Source: Takakia lepidozioides
Taxonomy: Eukaryota > Streptophyta > Takakiopsida > Takakiales > Takakiaceae
Reading direction: 5' to 3'
DNA: 64,000 nt
Assembly: GCA_030704615.1 (NCBI GenBank)
Contig: CM060734.1
Span: 39,450,042-39,514,041, forward strand
Shown: piece by piece, positions 39,101-50,468 of the stretch
How positions within the stretch are numbered: position 1 is the stretch's first letter
Layout: every line of letters starts with the position of its first letter
Translations under genes and position numbers: made by a program
Notes under the pieces: generated by a model
Told to the model about the DNA's origin: nothing
What the model saw: the letters and a program-made list of their open reading frames with translations, nothing else
Databases searched by the model: none

Positions 39101-39201
39101 CAAATGCACTCAAATCTACAATTAGTTTTCATCCAACCCGCATCATGCGGTAAACGTGGATAGATCTGCAAACGCCTACCTTATGCTACCAATTTTATAG
39201 T
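36127..39201. other. Intergenic, no supported gene
   Basis: No protein family is recognised. At 38700-38985 there is a GC-richer patch containing the hairpin gcaagcggccaacttgccgc (about 38772), repeated ggatgcacg and repeated gtagcgtgcgac words. It may be a decayed MITE. Confidence 0.4.
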
Positions 39202-39660
39202 ACGTTGTGGAACAGTACAACTGACCCCGAGAAAGTACTATTATTCCTCGGCACATGCAAATTTTCGTACCTAACGGAATTTCGGAACCATAAATCCGTC
39301 TCGTTTGCACAAGAGATGCATAAGGCAAAGTTCTCTATCCAGTTGGAGGACAAATTTTATATTTACGAGTACATGAGTATGGTCAATGACTGGACAGCTT
39401 TGGCAGAAGACTTGCAGAAATTTGGAGTGGGTGGGTGGAGAGAATTTAAATTTCACGAAAAAAAAGTCTTAAAATCCAAAATAAAAAATTCTGATCCGTC
39501 TGTTTTGACTTCAAACAAACGGCCCAAGTAAATGATAGTGACCTCTACAATACCATTGAAGTTATCAATGAGAAAGGCGAGACAATCAATGGATTGTCTG
39601 TCAATGCTGGAGACTTTGTAGCTAGAAGAATTACTAGATTACGGAAAGACTTTTTCTTCT
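39202..39660 (+). pseudogene. Unrecognised protein-like fragment with a frame shift
   Basis: An open frame from just after an AG at 39201 to 39531 reads TTDPEKVLLFLGTCKFSYLT and later EYMSMVNDWTALAEDLQKFG. After a frame slip it continues as NDSDLYNTIEVINEKGETIN and GLSVNAGDFVARRITRL. The composition looks like real protein, but I do not recognise it. It abuts a copia RT fragment. It could be an exon (a gtaaat donor lies at the end) or retroelement debris. Confidence 0.3.
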
Positions 39661-39679
39661 ATAGTCAAAATCATCTCTC

Positions 39680-39905
39680 TACCAATTTTCATTGCCTTAG
39701 TAGCCGTATATGATTATTATATCTATCAGCTAGATGTATAAACTGCTTTCCTCTATGGACTTCTCCAAGAGGAAATCTATATACAACAACCCCCAAGTTA
39801 TGTCTCTACAACTTCGACACGAGGCCAAAGTGTGCAGATTGTTGAAAACTCTGTATGGTTTAAAACAGAGTCCACGAATGTGGTATGAGAGGTGTTGGAA
39901 TGATG
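39680..39905 (+). mobile_element. Ty1/copia reverse transcriptase fragment
   Basis: In shifting plus-strand frames: TAFLYGLLQEEIYIQQPPSY, then KVCRLLKTLYGLKQSPRMWY. These are hallmark copia RT sequences. Stops and shifts make it dead, and flanking LTRs are not seen. Confidence 0.75.
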
Positions 39906-40354
39906 TCCAATCATTCTAACATACGTGAGCCACAATATTCATTAGAGTCTTAGAATATGTCACAAAACATCGAGAGAGTATTCATTGAGAGAGCGACAAC
40001 TCATTGTCTTGTTTCTTGAGTCTAGTGCATCACCTTCATGCATAACTACCACTAGCTATAGAGAAATGTTCGCCATTTTCGTGACCTTTGGCACTCAAGA
40101 TAATAAAATATAGATGACGCTACATTCATCCCCAATAATCCAGATTAACTAACAATATGATTTCATTCCCACTAATGCTCTGGCACTTCATCCACAATTT
40201 CTTCCATTATTCTAAATTATGCTCCAGCATCTCAGTCCATTTTAATCCAACTCCACTTACATGACAAATAATGCTTGTCATTTTGCACACTCTTTGTTAA
40301 AAAATCTGCAACCTTTATAGAAGTTAAAATGTACTCTAGAATCACCTCCATTTA
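39906..40354. other. Copia-associated spacer, no gene
   Basis: Sequence between oppositely oriented copia fragments. Nothing else is recognised. Confidence 0.35.
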
Positions 40355-40620
40355 CTAAACCTTCTTTCTTGTATAGTGGTACTGTATATCAATGTGTTTG
40401 CTCCGAGCGTGAAATTTAGGATTTGAGGATAAGGCTATTGCAATCTGATTATCTGGATATATTACAGTAGGCTTCATTTGAGTTAATCGAAGTTCCATCA
40501 TCAAATTCCTTAACCATATTGCTACAACAACAACCTTCGTTAATGTCATATGGTCTTCAAGCATTATAAATGGAACAAATTGTGTGTATTGCATCTGGTT
40601 GTGTTCTGGTTGTGTTTTTG
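40355..40620 (-). mobile_element. Ty1/copia RNase H fragment
   Basis: The minus-strand frame reads LTKVVVVAIWLRNLMMELRL and PDNQIAIALSSNPKFHARSK followed by HIDIQYHYTRKKV. This is the end of the copia RNase H domain. It is opposite in orientation to the RT fragment at 39680, so it comes from a different or rearranged copy. Confidence 0.75.
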
Positions 40621-40864
40621 GCAATACCTGATCTGTATCTTAATATTTCCCACATTCTTGAAATTTACATATGACTGACGGTAAGAAAACTCGTATAGAT
40701 CCATGAACGGAAATTGGAAGAAATCACACAAACCCGGACATAATCCATCGCGACTCAAACAGTGAGGAGGCAGGTGGACTTAACAATAAGGGCCAGCCCA
40801 AGTGATCCGATCAAACAAACAACCTCCACAGTCGACGTTGCGAGATGGAGGAGATGAGCCGGAG

Positions 40865-41827
40865 ATGGTCGTTGCTCACCACGAAGGAAAAGAGAGCGAG
40901 CAGCACCATCAGCAAATTCGGAACCCCTCCCCGAAACGGGTATACACCTCATAACCATCTTAGCTTTGTTCTTCTTTGTCCTTCTTCTAGTTTTCAAAAT
41001 AAATTAATTGTTCTGTTATTCCACAGGATGATATGATTCACCCTCCAATCGACTATCACAAATCTGTGAACCCACAGGATTGGTATCGCCTCTCTGAGGG
41101 ATCGAAAGGATCTCGACCAGGATACTACGTCCTGGTTCTTGACGTCGGTTACCTTGGTGAGGTTTACATCTGAGATGGCCCGAGATCCCCTCCCGCAACC
41201 CATCCTTGTGTGTGCGCTGGAAAATTCAAGCTTGCAGTCCGAAATGGGTTGGACGACTTCCTGAAATGGGTCCTTAAGCATTTTGAGGTCTAATTTTGGA
41301 ACACTGGACCGTTTGAAAATGTCCTGGACATAGGGCTGGCTTTGTTTGGAAGAAGGTTTTACAAGGTCAGGGAATTCCGCAATGAGAACTGCGTGAAGCA
41401 TAGACAGACGTTCAGTGCCGAATGGCCCAAATATCCGAAAGCGCCAATGTATCTTAAACGTCTCTACGACCTTTTCATTGTAGACGACCCTGTAGCGTAC
41501 AAATCAAACACACTTCTTATCGACACTGTAGAAAATATGTATAAGTCGTACTTGAACCCAAAGTCGCTTGGTATCTTCCTTCCAAAATATAAAGCGTTTG
41601 TCGACCCATACAAGGACAGGTTTCTTCTTGATGAACTCAAACCGCACCTGGAAGAGTTGCGGTTATCCGGAAAAGACGCTGATATATTCAACGTGGAAAA
41701 ACCCATAGGATGTCCACCGTATAATGACCCAAAGGTCAAGTGCCTCTTGCTATGGGATTTGCAGTGGCAGGTTTATCTTAGAAAACAAAAATTTCCTAAC
41801 ACTTCATTGGAACAGTTTGAAACGTAG
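40865..41827 (+). pseudogene. FCP1/NIF-like HAD phosphatase, copy A (one in-frame stop)
   Basis: Modelled exons are 40865-40939, 41027-41156 and 41238-41827, with consistent phases. Exon 1 is MVVAHHEGKESEQHHQQ. Exon 2 ends YYVLVLDVGYL, matching the HAD motif I strand, with the nucleophile Asp kept but the second Asp replaced by Gly. Exon 3 reads RNGLDDFLKWVLKHFEV, then TAA at 41291-41293, then FWNTGPFENV, LYDLFIVDDP, NTLLIDTVENMY and KPHLEELR. FCP1/SCP-type phosphatases act on Ser/Thr of the Pol II CTD or related substrates. The stop codon and altered motif I suggest a pseudogene. Readthrough or an unrecognised intron is the alternative. Its last ~150 bp is nearly identical to copy C. Confidence 0.6.
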
Positions 41828-42080
41828 ATGGCTGCTCTAGATTTTCATGAACCTCAACTGTCCAGTCGACGTTTCTCCCAATGTCAATCATGTCCTTGGT
41901 TTATCTTGATTACCACATGAGTGGGATGTATGAATTTCTCACAGATTGCAGCACCAATTTTTCCAGTTGCGAAAGGATTGCGCTTGATAATTTTTTATCT
42001 AAATGGAGTTTTGTGCAAAGTCTTGAAGCACCAGAAGAACTACTATGTCCCCCGAATGTCCGAGACAGACTACAGGATAC

Positions 42081-42676
42081 CAGCTCTTGTTGGATTTTGA
42101 CTTGTCTATAGGCGGGAAAAATATCGTGAGATTGAGACAGAGTTGAACAAACATTTCCGTCTAAGTATATGGAGCTGCATGATGTACAAGAACTTGCAAC
42201 CTATACTGGACTTTATGCTTCGGGGTCTTCCTCAGCTGACATTCGTTATGTCTCAGGAAGATTGTATCTCCTGTCCTACTTCTGTCCACCCTCAATTTAT
42301 ATCAGGATACGACCCGCCAAGTCTGTTCTTGAAGCCATTGATGACTGTCTGGCAAAGATTTGGTGGTCAGTACAACCTGAGTAACACTCTACTTATTGAC
42401 GATTCAACTATTAAGTGTGTGTTGAACGCGCCTAAATCCTGCCTGATTCTAAAATCGTTTGAATCCGTTGAGACAGACTCTTGCTATCTCCAGAAGGTTC
42501 TTCAGAAATATTTGCTTGGAATGAATAAATCTCACACGGTTTCCAGTTATCTCAGGGAAAAGAGGATAGGACTTAAGCCTTGTCAGAATGTTTCCACCGA
42601 TCCTAAGTTTAAGCCTCTCCTGAATTATGTTGATGATTCTAATTACGGGAATCTCCGATGTGATGCTTCAAAATAA
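42081..42676 (+). pseudogene. FCP1/NIF-like HAD phosphatase, copy B fragment
   Basis: HAD motif I QLLLDFDLS is present at 42081-42107 with both Asp residues. After a frame change the protein continues KYREIETELNKHFRLSIWSC (motif II-like), then TFVMSQEDCISC, YNLSNTLLIDDSTIKCVLNA (motif III/IV-like), ending at the stop 42676. The frame change between motif I and the rest needs either a mutation or an intron I cannot place. This copy keeps the best catalytic residues of the three. No start was found. Confidence 0.5.
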
Positions 42677-42925
42677 AGATTTTATTGATCAACCACGTCT
42701 GTGATTCAATGTATACCATCCCGATCCTCTGAGATACAGGCCTTCTCCGAAACTCGTCTCGGGGGCTTTTTCAAATCCGACAACCTCCACTGTGCAGTAG
42801 AGGTTATCCCGTGTCTGTACATTGACCTTGTAAGTTTGTTTCTGCAGGTTCATGGCGATGCTGCTGATGCCAACTTCTTGTCGGGACTTCCATTGGAATC
42901 CTCCATATCATAAATTTGTCTACAG
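42677..42925 (+). other. Probable upstream exons of FCP1-like copy C
   Basis: Protein-like stretches SDNLHCAVEVIPCLYIDL (ending at a gtaagt donor) and VHGDAADANFLSGLPLESS (after ctgcag) precede the better supported exons. Their joining to 42926 is not resolved. Confidence 0.35.
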
Positions 42926-44904
42926 AGGGACAACATTCACACTACTGTTGAGATTTTTGTCATCGACGGTGAAGCATCATCCAGGCACTTGGCTTCCCTT
43001 CAATTGCACGACCCTCTTCTTCAGTCCATTCCTGAAAATGATGTTCTGTCGCATGATTGTTTAGGATTGAATGTCGAAGATGGAAGCCAACTTGACAAAT
43101 GTGCAGGGGATTTCGTGGACCTCACTCTACAATCCTCACCCTCCGTGTTAAGTGTCAATGGTGTGAAATCTACCTCGAGAATGTCATCTGTTGAGGACGC
43201 GGCTGCGGCTGCGGCTGCGGCTGCGGCTCCGCAGCACAATGTTGCATCTCTTCTCTCCTTCTCTTCCCAGCACGAAGGTTGGACAGCCCAAATCAAAAGA
43301 AGTCAGGTAAAATTACTTATATCTGAATTCTAACTCGTCCTTTTGTTTTCCTTAGTACTGGGTCTGATGTTCTTGTTTTACTCCAGGCCAGAAAATCTGC
43401 GGATTGTGACCTTCCTGTCAAACGATGTCTTCATTGGAAATTTGTTCCGAGGTAATCCCTTCGTTACGTGTGAATTCCATTTAGGATGTGGAGTGTTCAA
43501 GGGACAATTTCCATTCCGTTCCCCTTCTCCGAAACCCTTTCGACGAGGACAAGGACGAAACTTCAATTGCAACTTCTAGGCTTCCCGACCCTGCAGTGTT
43601 GACGCAATGTTCTGCACTGAGGAAGTGGAATAAGGCCCCCAAACCATTTCCATCTCTTCTACAAATCGGTTCCACCGGAAAGAAGTCCTTCGTCAGAGAC
43701 AAAACAGACTCGAGGAAGAAAAAGAATACCTCGGACATACCGGGGTCTCGTCAAAACACGTCCATTGGGATGCCAAGCCCGCCAGCGAGACTTTCTAATA
43801 AGGCGACATCGGTATTATTCGATATCATTTTTCTATTTTTTTCTTTTTCTGTTCGTTTGGTTATGCACTAATTAACTCCATCTTTTCCGAACAGGCGGGG
43901 ATGCAGCACAATACCTTCATCAATTTCCCTCCGTACAAGGTACTTTCCTAAACCTCCACTTGGCAGTCAACGTTCCTCTTCTTAGCAATATTAACCCTCC
44001 TCTTCAAATATTCCAAGCCCACAACATTGTGCGGTATTTTGCCATTTTCTGCACAATCGTGTTGATCTTCCATACACTCAATCATTCTGGGTCGTGGGTA
44101 TTTTTTATGGCAGAAACACTAATGTCAGTGTGTGATTAACCTGCTCAGGATAACTTTGTCTCTCATCCTTTACATGCAACAGCGGGGAAGAGGAAATGGA
44201 TGTTGTTAATTTTGAGTGTCAACGGACTCCTCTACTACCAGCCACCCCCAACCAGCGGTGAACTGTTTAAGGAGAAATTTCATTTCAGGAATGTGACACT
44301 TCAAGTTCCTGACAGACTGTTTGTGGTGCCTCGGCCTGGAGTCTTGGAGTTTCTGGACCTTGCATTGAAGCATTTTCACGTGGCCATTTGGTCATGTGCT
44401 GATAGAGGTGTTCTTTATAGGATGTTGGAGAGCTTCGTCCCCACGAAAATAGCGAAGAAGTTTTGCTTCATATGGTCTGCTGAGGATTGTAAGGATACCA
44501 CCGGTTATATTAGGCCCGGGATGAAATATCTCGTGAAGGATATTCGAAGTGTTATTGTCAGGTACCCTGGTAGACCATTTGCTACACATGGGCAAATACT
44601 TCTTGTAGATGATGAGCCATCAAAAGGCCTGCGAAACCCACAAAATACTGGATTCGGAAAAGACGTTGATATATTCAACGTGGAAAAACCCATAGGATGT
44701 CCACCGTATAATGACCCAAAGGTCAATGCCTCTTGCTATGGGATTTGCAGTGGCAGGTTTATCTTAGAAAACAAAAATTTCCTGACGCTTCATTGGAACA
44801 GTTTGAAACCAGTGGTGTCCATGGTGTACTCTGATTTTGAATTTGAGGTGTCATATTTTACTACAAAGGATAAATATAATCTACAATGGCTTGGTTGTAT
44901 ATAG
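42926..44904 (+). CDS. FCP1/NIF-like protein, copy C, nucleophile lost
   Basis: Exons with matching phases: 42926-43306, 43387-43451, 43502-43811, 43895-43939, 44149-44904. The N-terminal half is unrecognised: RDNIHTTVEIFVIDGEAS, a 12-Ala run from a GCT/GCG repeat at 43199-43235, then a Ser/Pro/Lys-rich linker. The C-terminal half is FCP1-like: MLLILSVNGLLYY, RPGVLEFLDLALKHFHVAIW, FIWSAEDCKDT, KYLVKDIRSVIV and ILLVDDEPSKGLRNP. The motif I Asp is replaced by Ser (ILSVNG), so catalysis is unlikely. The start exon is missing. The last exon carries the block shared with copy A, in a different frame at its end. It may be a pseudo-phosphatase or a decaying gene. Confidence 0.55.
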
Positions 44905-45166
44905 ACAAATTGATGTAAATTCTAATTTTTGATATATCAAATTAAAGACTAAAATTTATAGTAAAATTTATCTTTGATGTTTGGGATAAGACCCTTTATA
45001 TGGAATGCAATATCTGCCATTTTTGGTCCAGTCGTTCCTACATTCACCCCGGAGTGCCCTCAAACTATACACCAGATGGTAAGATGAGGAAATGCCTTGC
45101 TATTATTGTATAGTTTGAGGGTTGATTGAGTATTGGTGTGTTAATACCACTCCACTGACCTTAGTT
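44905..45166. other. Flank of FCP1-like copy C, duplicated at 48440-48545
   Basis: The stretch around 45015-45060 (ggtccagtcgttcctacattc) resembles ggtctagtcattcctgcattc near 48450, so non-element flanking DNA is duplicated along with the copia piece to its right. Confidence 0.45.
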
Positions 45167-46107
45167 GACAAGATAACTATGTGATCTACCTTGAGATCCA
45201 GTTATCTGCCTCTTATGGTTTGCCAGTTTCCTGCAAGCCCAGAATGTTGTGACTCCATCTCAGATAAGTCACCATTCTTCCTTCTACGAATGTCGTCAGT
45301 CAATAATTTGGCTACAACATCCTGAAGGATTAAATCGAGTTGATTACTCAAGGTCATTGTCATGGGCTCATATGACTCTAGAAGACTACTTAAGAGCATC
45401 TCTACGTTGGACATCTTCATTTGAATATGTGACCCCCACTGACCCTAGTTGTTTTAAAAGAAGTCTAAATTCATGAATGTGAATTTTAATATCACTCCCT
45501 TATCTCAAACTGCAATTTACAGACTGTTTTCTAAGATGACATTTATTCATCATGGATTCATGTCATTTGTTTGATAAACTCTTGGTAATGCTACCCAATT
45601 CCCACTTGTTGTGAGTGCATAGGTCACATGACCGAGACAAGTATTTTTAACACTATCTATTATTAACAATTGTGTTGTCCTATCTCTATCTTCCCAGTTT
45701 ACTATGGAACTTGCATTAGTCTTTGGTGGATTTGTTACTGTTCCACCAGGTGAGGTACTTGTGCTAGGTTTGATTTCAGTACCTATGACTAAATCCCACA
45801 ATTTTTCTTTTTTGAAAAGGTATGACAATCTAATCTTCCAGTTTTAATAGTTAGAACCATCTAATTTCTCTATGGTTCTAACTTGATTAGACGAGGAGGA
45901 TGCCATTGTTGCACTTGTTTAGGATCTACTCATCCTATAGAATTTAAGGATTCTATGTTTTCTGAAGGCATATATTGTCTATGGTGCAGGAAACTCATAG
46001 AATTGTAAACTCAATTTTAAACAAGTAGTCTCGTCCCATCTAATCGCTCTATATTAACCATCATAGAGGCCTGATACCATGTAAGAATCTAATCAGTGTG
46101 TAAGCAT

Positions 46108-46152
<45 letters not shown>

Positions 46153-46272
46153 GAGATAGAATAGAAGCGTTGTATTAAAGTCTTTATGTACCTTTACATT
46201 TCTTCAGAAGTGTCTCTAGTCTATGAGATATGAAAGGTTACTTTAACTTACTAGTCTACAAACCCTTTAACA
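45167..46272 (-). mobile_element. Ty1/copia 5' end: LTR, primer-binding site and gag
   Basis: Minus-strand element. The LTR is 46272-46080 (TGTTAAAGG ... TTACA), followed by a classic tRNA-iMet primer-binding site tggtatcag (46079-46071). Gag starts at 45903 (MASSSSNQVRTIEKLDGSNY, then a stop), continuing LSYLFKKEKLWDLVIGTEIK, WEDRDRTTQLLIIDSVKNTC and LSSLLESYEPMTMTLSNQLD. It is truncated before protease. The LTR contains (AG)20. Confidence 0.8.
46111..46150 (+). repeat. (AG)20 microsatellite inside the LTR
   Basis: A perfect dinucleotide run. The equivalent position of the other LTR (50361-50423) holds a longer (CT)n run on the opposite strand. Confidence 0.95.
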
Positions 46273-46725
46273 AACTTGAAAGCTTTCTTGTAACCTTTCT
46301 ATCCATGACATTAGCATAACATGAGAGCTTGTAATATGGTCAGTTGCAAGTCCTTCAGCAGGAGTTTGTGTCAGAGGAAAGTGATCTTTGTTCCTAAAGA
46401 AGGCCCACGGGTCAGAGGGAACTAGTACGAGAAGAGGGTGAAGGAAAACTTTCCCTCTTGCAACACTTCCCATTCAAAGTTTTTATGATGTTCACAGGTC
46501 GGTGTGAGCTATCCACTTCTTGACTCGTGATCGATCGCCGACATTGACATGATTGACGGTCTTAGATCATTTTCTTACTCTTTGGATTCCTATCCGGCTT
46601 ACACCTAGCCTCCATCTAGCTTTCTTAAGTCCACAACCTTTTGAGGGTTGGAGCAAGAGTCCCGCTGAATAAGTCGACATTATTCAAAGATGAAGTGGAA
46701 GTGTTTGTCCTATCAAAAATGTTGA
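46273..46725. other. Spacer, no gene
   Basis: Lies between the LTR and the broken acyltransferase. Nothing is recognised. Confidence 0.35.
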
Positions 46726-47600
46726 AATGATAGCCGTAGACTGTAACGCCGCAGGGGTGGAGTTTGGTGAGGCGTCAGCCCCCCTCACTGTGCGGGAGCT
46801 AAATAATTACGACATGTCTGACATGTATCAACACTTTGCCCAACCAATCCCCCTCAATCAGCTTCCTACATCTCTGTGTCTCAGGTGTGAAGGTGATGAT
46901 CACATGTCATGTGCAATAGTAGCTTAGCACTTTTTGAGTGCAGATGTGAACACAATTCCGAGTTTCTGACTGACATCAATTCTCTTTCAAATATGCAGAT
47001 CACTCATCTCAAGTGTGGCGGCTATGTAGTTGGTCATGTCTACTTCCATGGAAGCGGAGACGGAATAGTACTGTGGCAGTTTATCAAGTCATCCCAATTT
47101 TAGCTCGTGAGCGAAATAATCAAATTGGCATCGGAGTCAGACAACTCAGATTGAACAGAAAGTCCCCTTTCAAAGGCTTTTATGAAGAGATTACCGAACG
47201 TTGTCGGGCAATTTTATTCCAATGAAGGATTCTAGTACCCTGGACTCAGATGGAACAAGTTTGCACATTTGTTTTGATCTACTGATGCAAAAGAAGCTTA
47301 AAAAGAAAAAACATTGGAAGATTCACCAGAAGGGCCTATGTTCAGTGCTTATGTAATGGTGAGTGCACTGCAAGTCTGGAGGGCCATTCTTTGACCATGA
47401 TTATCGACCTTCTACTGATGTGATGGTCAACAGCTACTTCGACTCGATTCCCTCGTCGAACATCTTGATTTCGGATGGGGCCAACTATGGTACAATAAAA
47501 ATAATCTTCAAACTACCTCACGATGTTGCCAAGAGACTACAGGACGATCCGGATTTCATCTCTTGTGTATCATCTCTCACCAATGTCACACTTAGATAGC
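46726..47600 (+). pseudogene. BAHD acyltransferase fragment
   Basis: The plus-strand frame reads IAVDCNAAGVEFGEASAPLT, typical of the region before the BAHD catalytic site. After a short interruption it reads ITHLKCGGYVVGHVYFHGSG and DGIVLW, which contains the HxxxD catalytic motif (HGSGD at about 47047). Further right, 47363-47600, a frame with TDVMVNSYFDSIPSSNILIS may be the degenerate C-terminal half. BAHD enzymes transfer acyl groups from CoA to plant metabolites. N-terminal third missing, several stops: a pseudogene. Confidence 0.55.
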
Positions 47601-48439
47601 GATACCACAAATTCCAACTGCAGGCGCTAGACACAAGGGAATCAACACATGGGATGCATACGAGCCCTGCCCTATTGGGCTGGAACCCCGCAGCTCAGAG
47701 TCACACATTTTGAAACAAGTATGACATCACTTGTAATTTCACAAAGTTCAGTCACACATTACACCATGATATTATTAATATTTCAATTAATTTTAATGCA
47801 AATATATATTAAGTTTAGTCCGGATTTAAGCCAAAAGTCCAGAATTAATTAAAATAGTGTTAGACCGTCTTCTTTAGCCATTCTCGTGTGGCGATCAAAT
47901 CATAATCATTTCTTGTTGGCGGATTCAGGTTTTGATACAGTAGAAATCAGCTCACGTTGGGTGAGAAATGAGAACGTATGGCGACACTACCATTACACAT
48001 GTGCAATACGACATATTTGGAAATCTGTCAAATCTGTTAGAGATGTGTGAGGTCTGTCCCCTCTGAGCGCCTTCAGTTGCACTTCTGAATTAACATGAAA
48101 GGATAATTTGTTATGTTTTACCGTAGGTTTGGGTTCTATACTGTTTAGCAGATAGAGTTCAGTGTTGGGCACCAAAAGGGTTGACACAATGTTCTGGTTC
48201 TTGAAAAACTGTTAATTCATAACTTGCAGTATTTGCTCCTCTTTTCGGATATTCACAGCATTGTCCAAAGCATAATTGACCCGGGATGATGAACGAGAGT
48301 TGCACTCCAGTTTTGGTCTCTTGAGAACTTTGGAATTGGTTTCGTTAAGTGTTCCTGCTATTATATATGGAAACCGTACCCTGCCCTTACTGCAATTGAT
48401 GACATCATCAATTGTAGTCATCTTAAACTGTGCCGGTAA
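47601..48439. other. Spacer with a minus-strand protein-like frame
   Basis: A minus-strand frame, 48550-48212, reads CVYLAPGAFGQRRVNAGMTR and KMTTIDDVINCSKGRVRFPY. I do not recognise it. Its right part overlaps the segment duplicated at about 45020-45130. Confidence 0.3.
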
Positions 48440-49243
48440 CGTCCATTTTGGTCTAGTCATTCCTGCATTCACCCTCCGCTGACCGAATGCACCAGGTGCA
48501 AGATAAACACAATCCGAGTAAACAAGTTTTAGGGGGGGGCCGTTATGCATAACTATTGAAAAATGACAAGATAACTAGGTGATCGGATCACTTGAGATCC
48601 ATTTATCTGCCTTTTCTGGTTTGGCTTCCTGCCAGCCCAGAATGTTATGACTCCATCTGTTGCAAATAAGTCACCATTCTTCCTTCTGCGAATGTCGCCA
48701 GTCAATAATTTGGCTGCAACATCCTGAAGGGTTAAACCGAGTTGATTACTCAAGGTCATAATCATGGGCTCATATGACTCTGGAAGACAACTTAAGAGCG
48801 TTTCTACGTTGTCTTCATCTGAATATATGACCCCCATCGACCCTCGTTGTTCTAAAAGAAGTCTAAATTCATGAATATGAATTTTAATGTCACTCCCTTA
48901 TCTCAAACTGTAATTTACATATTGTTTTCTACAGTTATTCATCAAGTCATTTGTTTGATAAACTCTTTGTAATGCTACCCAATTCCCACTTGCTGTGAGT
49001 GCAGAGATCGCATGATCGAGACAAGTATTTTTAACACTATATATTATTAACAATCGTGTTGTCCTATCTCTATCTTCCCAGTTTACGTCTATGGAACCTA
49101 CACCAGTACTCCCCAGTGGATTTGTTATTGTTCCACCGGGTGAGGTACTTGTGCTAGGTTTGATTTCAGTACCTATGACTAAATCCCACAGTCTAAGTTC
49201 TTTTTGAAAATGTATGATATTAATCTAATCTTCCAGGTTTGAT
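48440..49243 (-). mobile_element. Second copia gag copy, part of a ~0.8-kb duplication
   Basis: Near copy of 45020-45850, including LSCLPESYEPMIMTLSNQLG, DIRRRKNGDL and the upstream gag segment. Truncated at the same left point (tgacaagataacta). No LTR follows. At about 49243 it is joined head to head to plus-strand copia sequence. Confidence 0.75.
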
Positions 49244-50357
49244 AGTTGATGACACACTACCTCTTGCTGAGCTTCAGCCCTTTATCCCAAATGAACTTCC
49301 GTCTATCACTGGTCTCTCTTTCCTTGCACTCTCTCGTTTCACATTTGGTACCCAACTACAACTTACCAGGTGTGGTCGTCGAGTCAAATATAATCCCAAA
49401 TATCTTCATTTTCACGAGCGTCCATCTAAGTCTAGTCTTATGACAAAACCCTCGTCTTACCATGAAGCTCCGACATGCTCAACATTGGCAAGCTACCATT
49501 GCTCTGAGTTTCAGTCCTTAATGAAGAGTTACAATACGTAGGCGTTAGCTGATCTCCCAGCGGGCCGTAAGCCGATGCCTGCAAGTGGATTTTTAAACTC
49601 AAGTTGAATCTTGATGGGACGGTTTAGAGCTATAAAGCTCGACTTGTCGCCAAAGGGTACTCGCAAGTTGCAGGTCTTGACTACACTGATATTTTTTCTC
49701 ATGTGGTCAAGATCACATCCATTTGTGTTCTTTTGGCAGTACTGGAGCAATTAACAATTGGGAGGTTGACCAAATGGATGTCAAAACGACATTCTTACAT
49801 GGCCACCTCAAAGAGGAGATCTACATGCGTCAACTTGAAGGCTTTGTAAAGGCAAGCCATGAACACCAAGTCGGTTGCCTCCTTTGAAGTCTATATGGTC
49901 ATATACAAACTTCATGTGCGTGGTACAAGAGGATTGACTATGGTGAAGCTGGAATACTGCAACAATGATGAGAACGTTGCAGACATATTTACTAAATCTC
50001 TTACCAAATTCAAGCATGAATATTGTGCTCTTTGACTTGGTCTTATTGCTACTTGTTCTCTACAGTTGAAGCTGCTCTATATTGGTTTTTTTTACAGCTG
50101 ATCAACCAAGATTTGTTTTTGTTTCAAGACTGGCCACCTTGTGCGAAGTGCTAGCTTTAGGTTACATAGTAGAAACTAGAGGGTAGCATTCAGCTTAACT
50201 CTAGAACATGACTCACTATCTAAGTGGGAGTGTTAAGGGTATGTAGATTAGTAAGTCAAGTAGTAAGTAACCTTTCATATCTCATAGACTAGAGACACTT
50301 CTGAGGAGATGTAAAGTTACATTCAAAGACTTTAATACAACGCTTCTATTCTGTCTC

Positions 50358-50426
<69 letters not shown>

Positions 50427-50468
50427 ATGCTTTACACACTAAGTCTATAGAATGATTAGATTCTAACA
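49244..50468 (+). mobile_element. Ty1/copia 3' part: RT pieces, RNase H end, PPT and 3' LTR
   Basis: Plus-strand frames with shifts read WVFKLKLNLDGTV, YKARLVAKGYSQVAGLDYTD, WEVDQMDVKTTFLHGHLKEE and IYMRQLEGFVK, then jump to EYCNNDENVADIFTKSLTKF, so the RT-RNase H middle is deleted. A polypurine tract (agtgggag) precedes the LTR 50231-50468 (TGTTAAGGG ... CTAACA). The LTR is the same family as 46080-46272. Confidence 0.8.
50361..50423 (+). repeat. (CT)n microsatellite inside the 3' LTR
   Basis: About 30 dinucleotide units, uninterrupted. Confidence 0.95.

Noticed and set aside
43021-43296. Minus-strand ORF with poly-Ala
   Set aside because: Mirror of the GCT/GCG repeat in the plus-strand exon of FCP1-like copy C.
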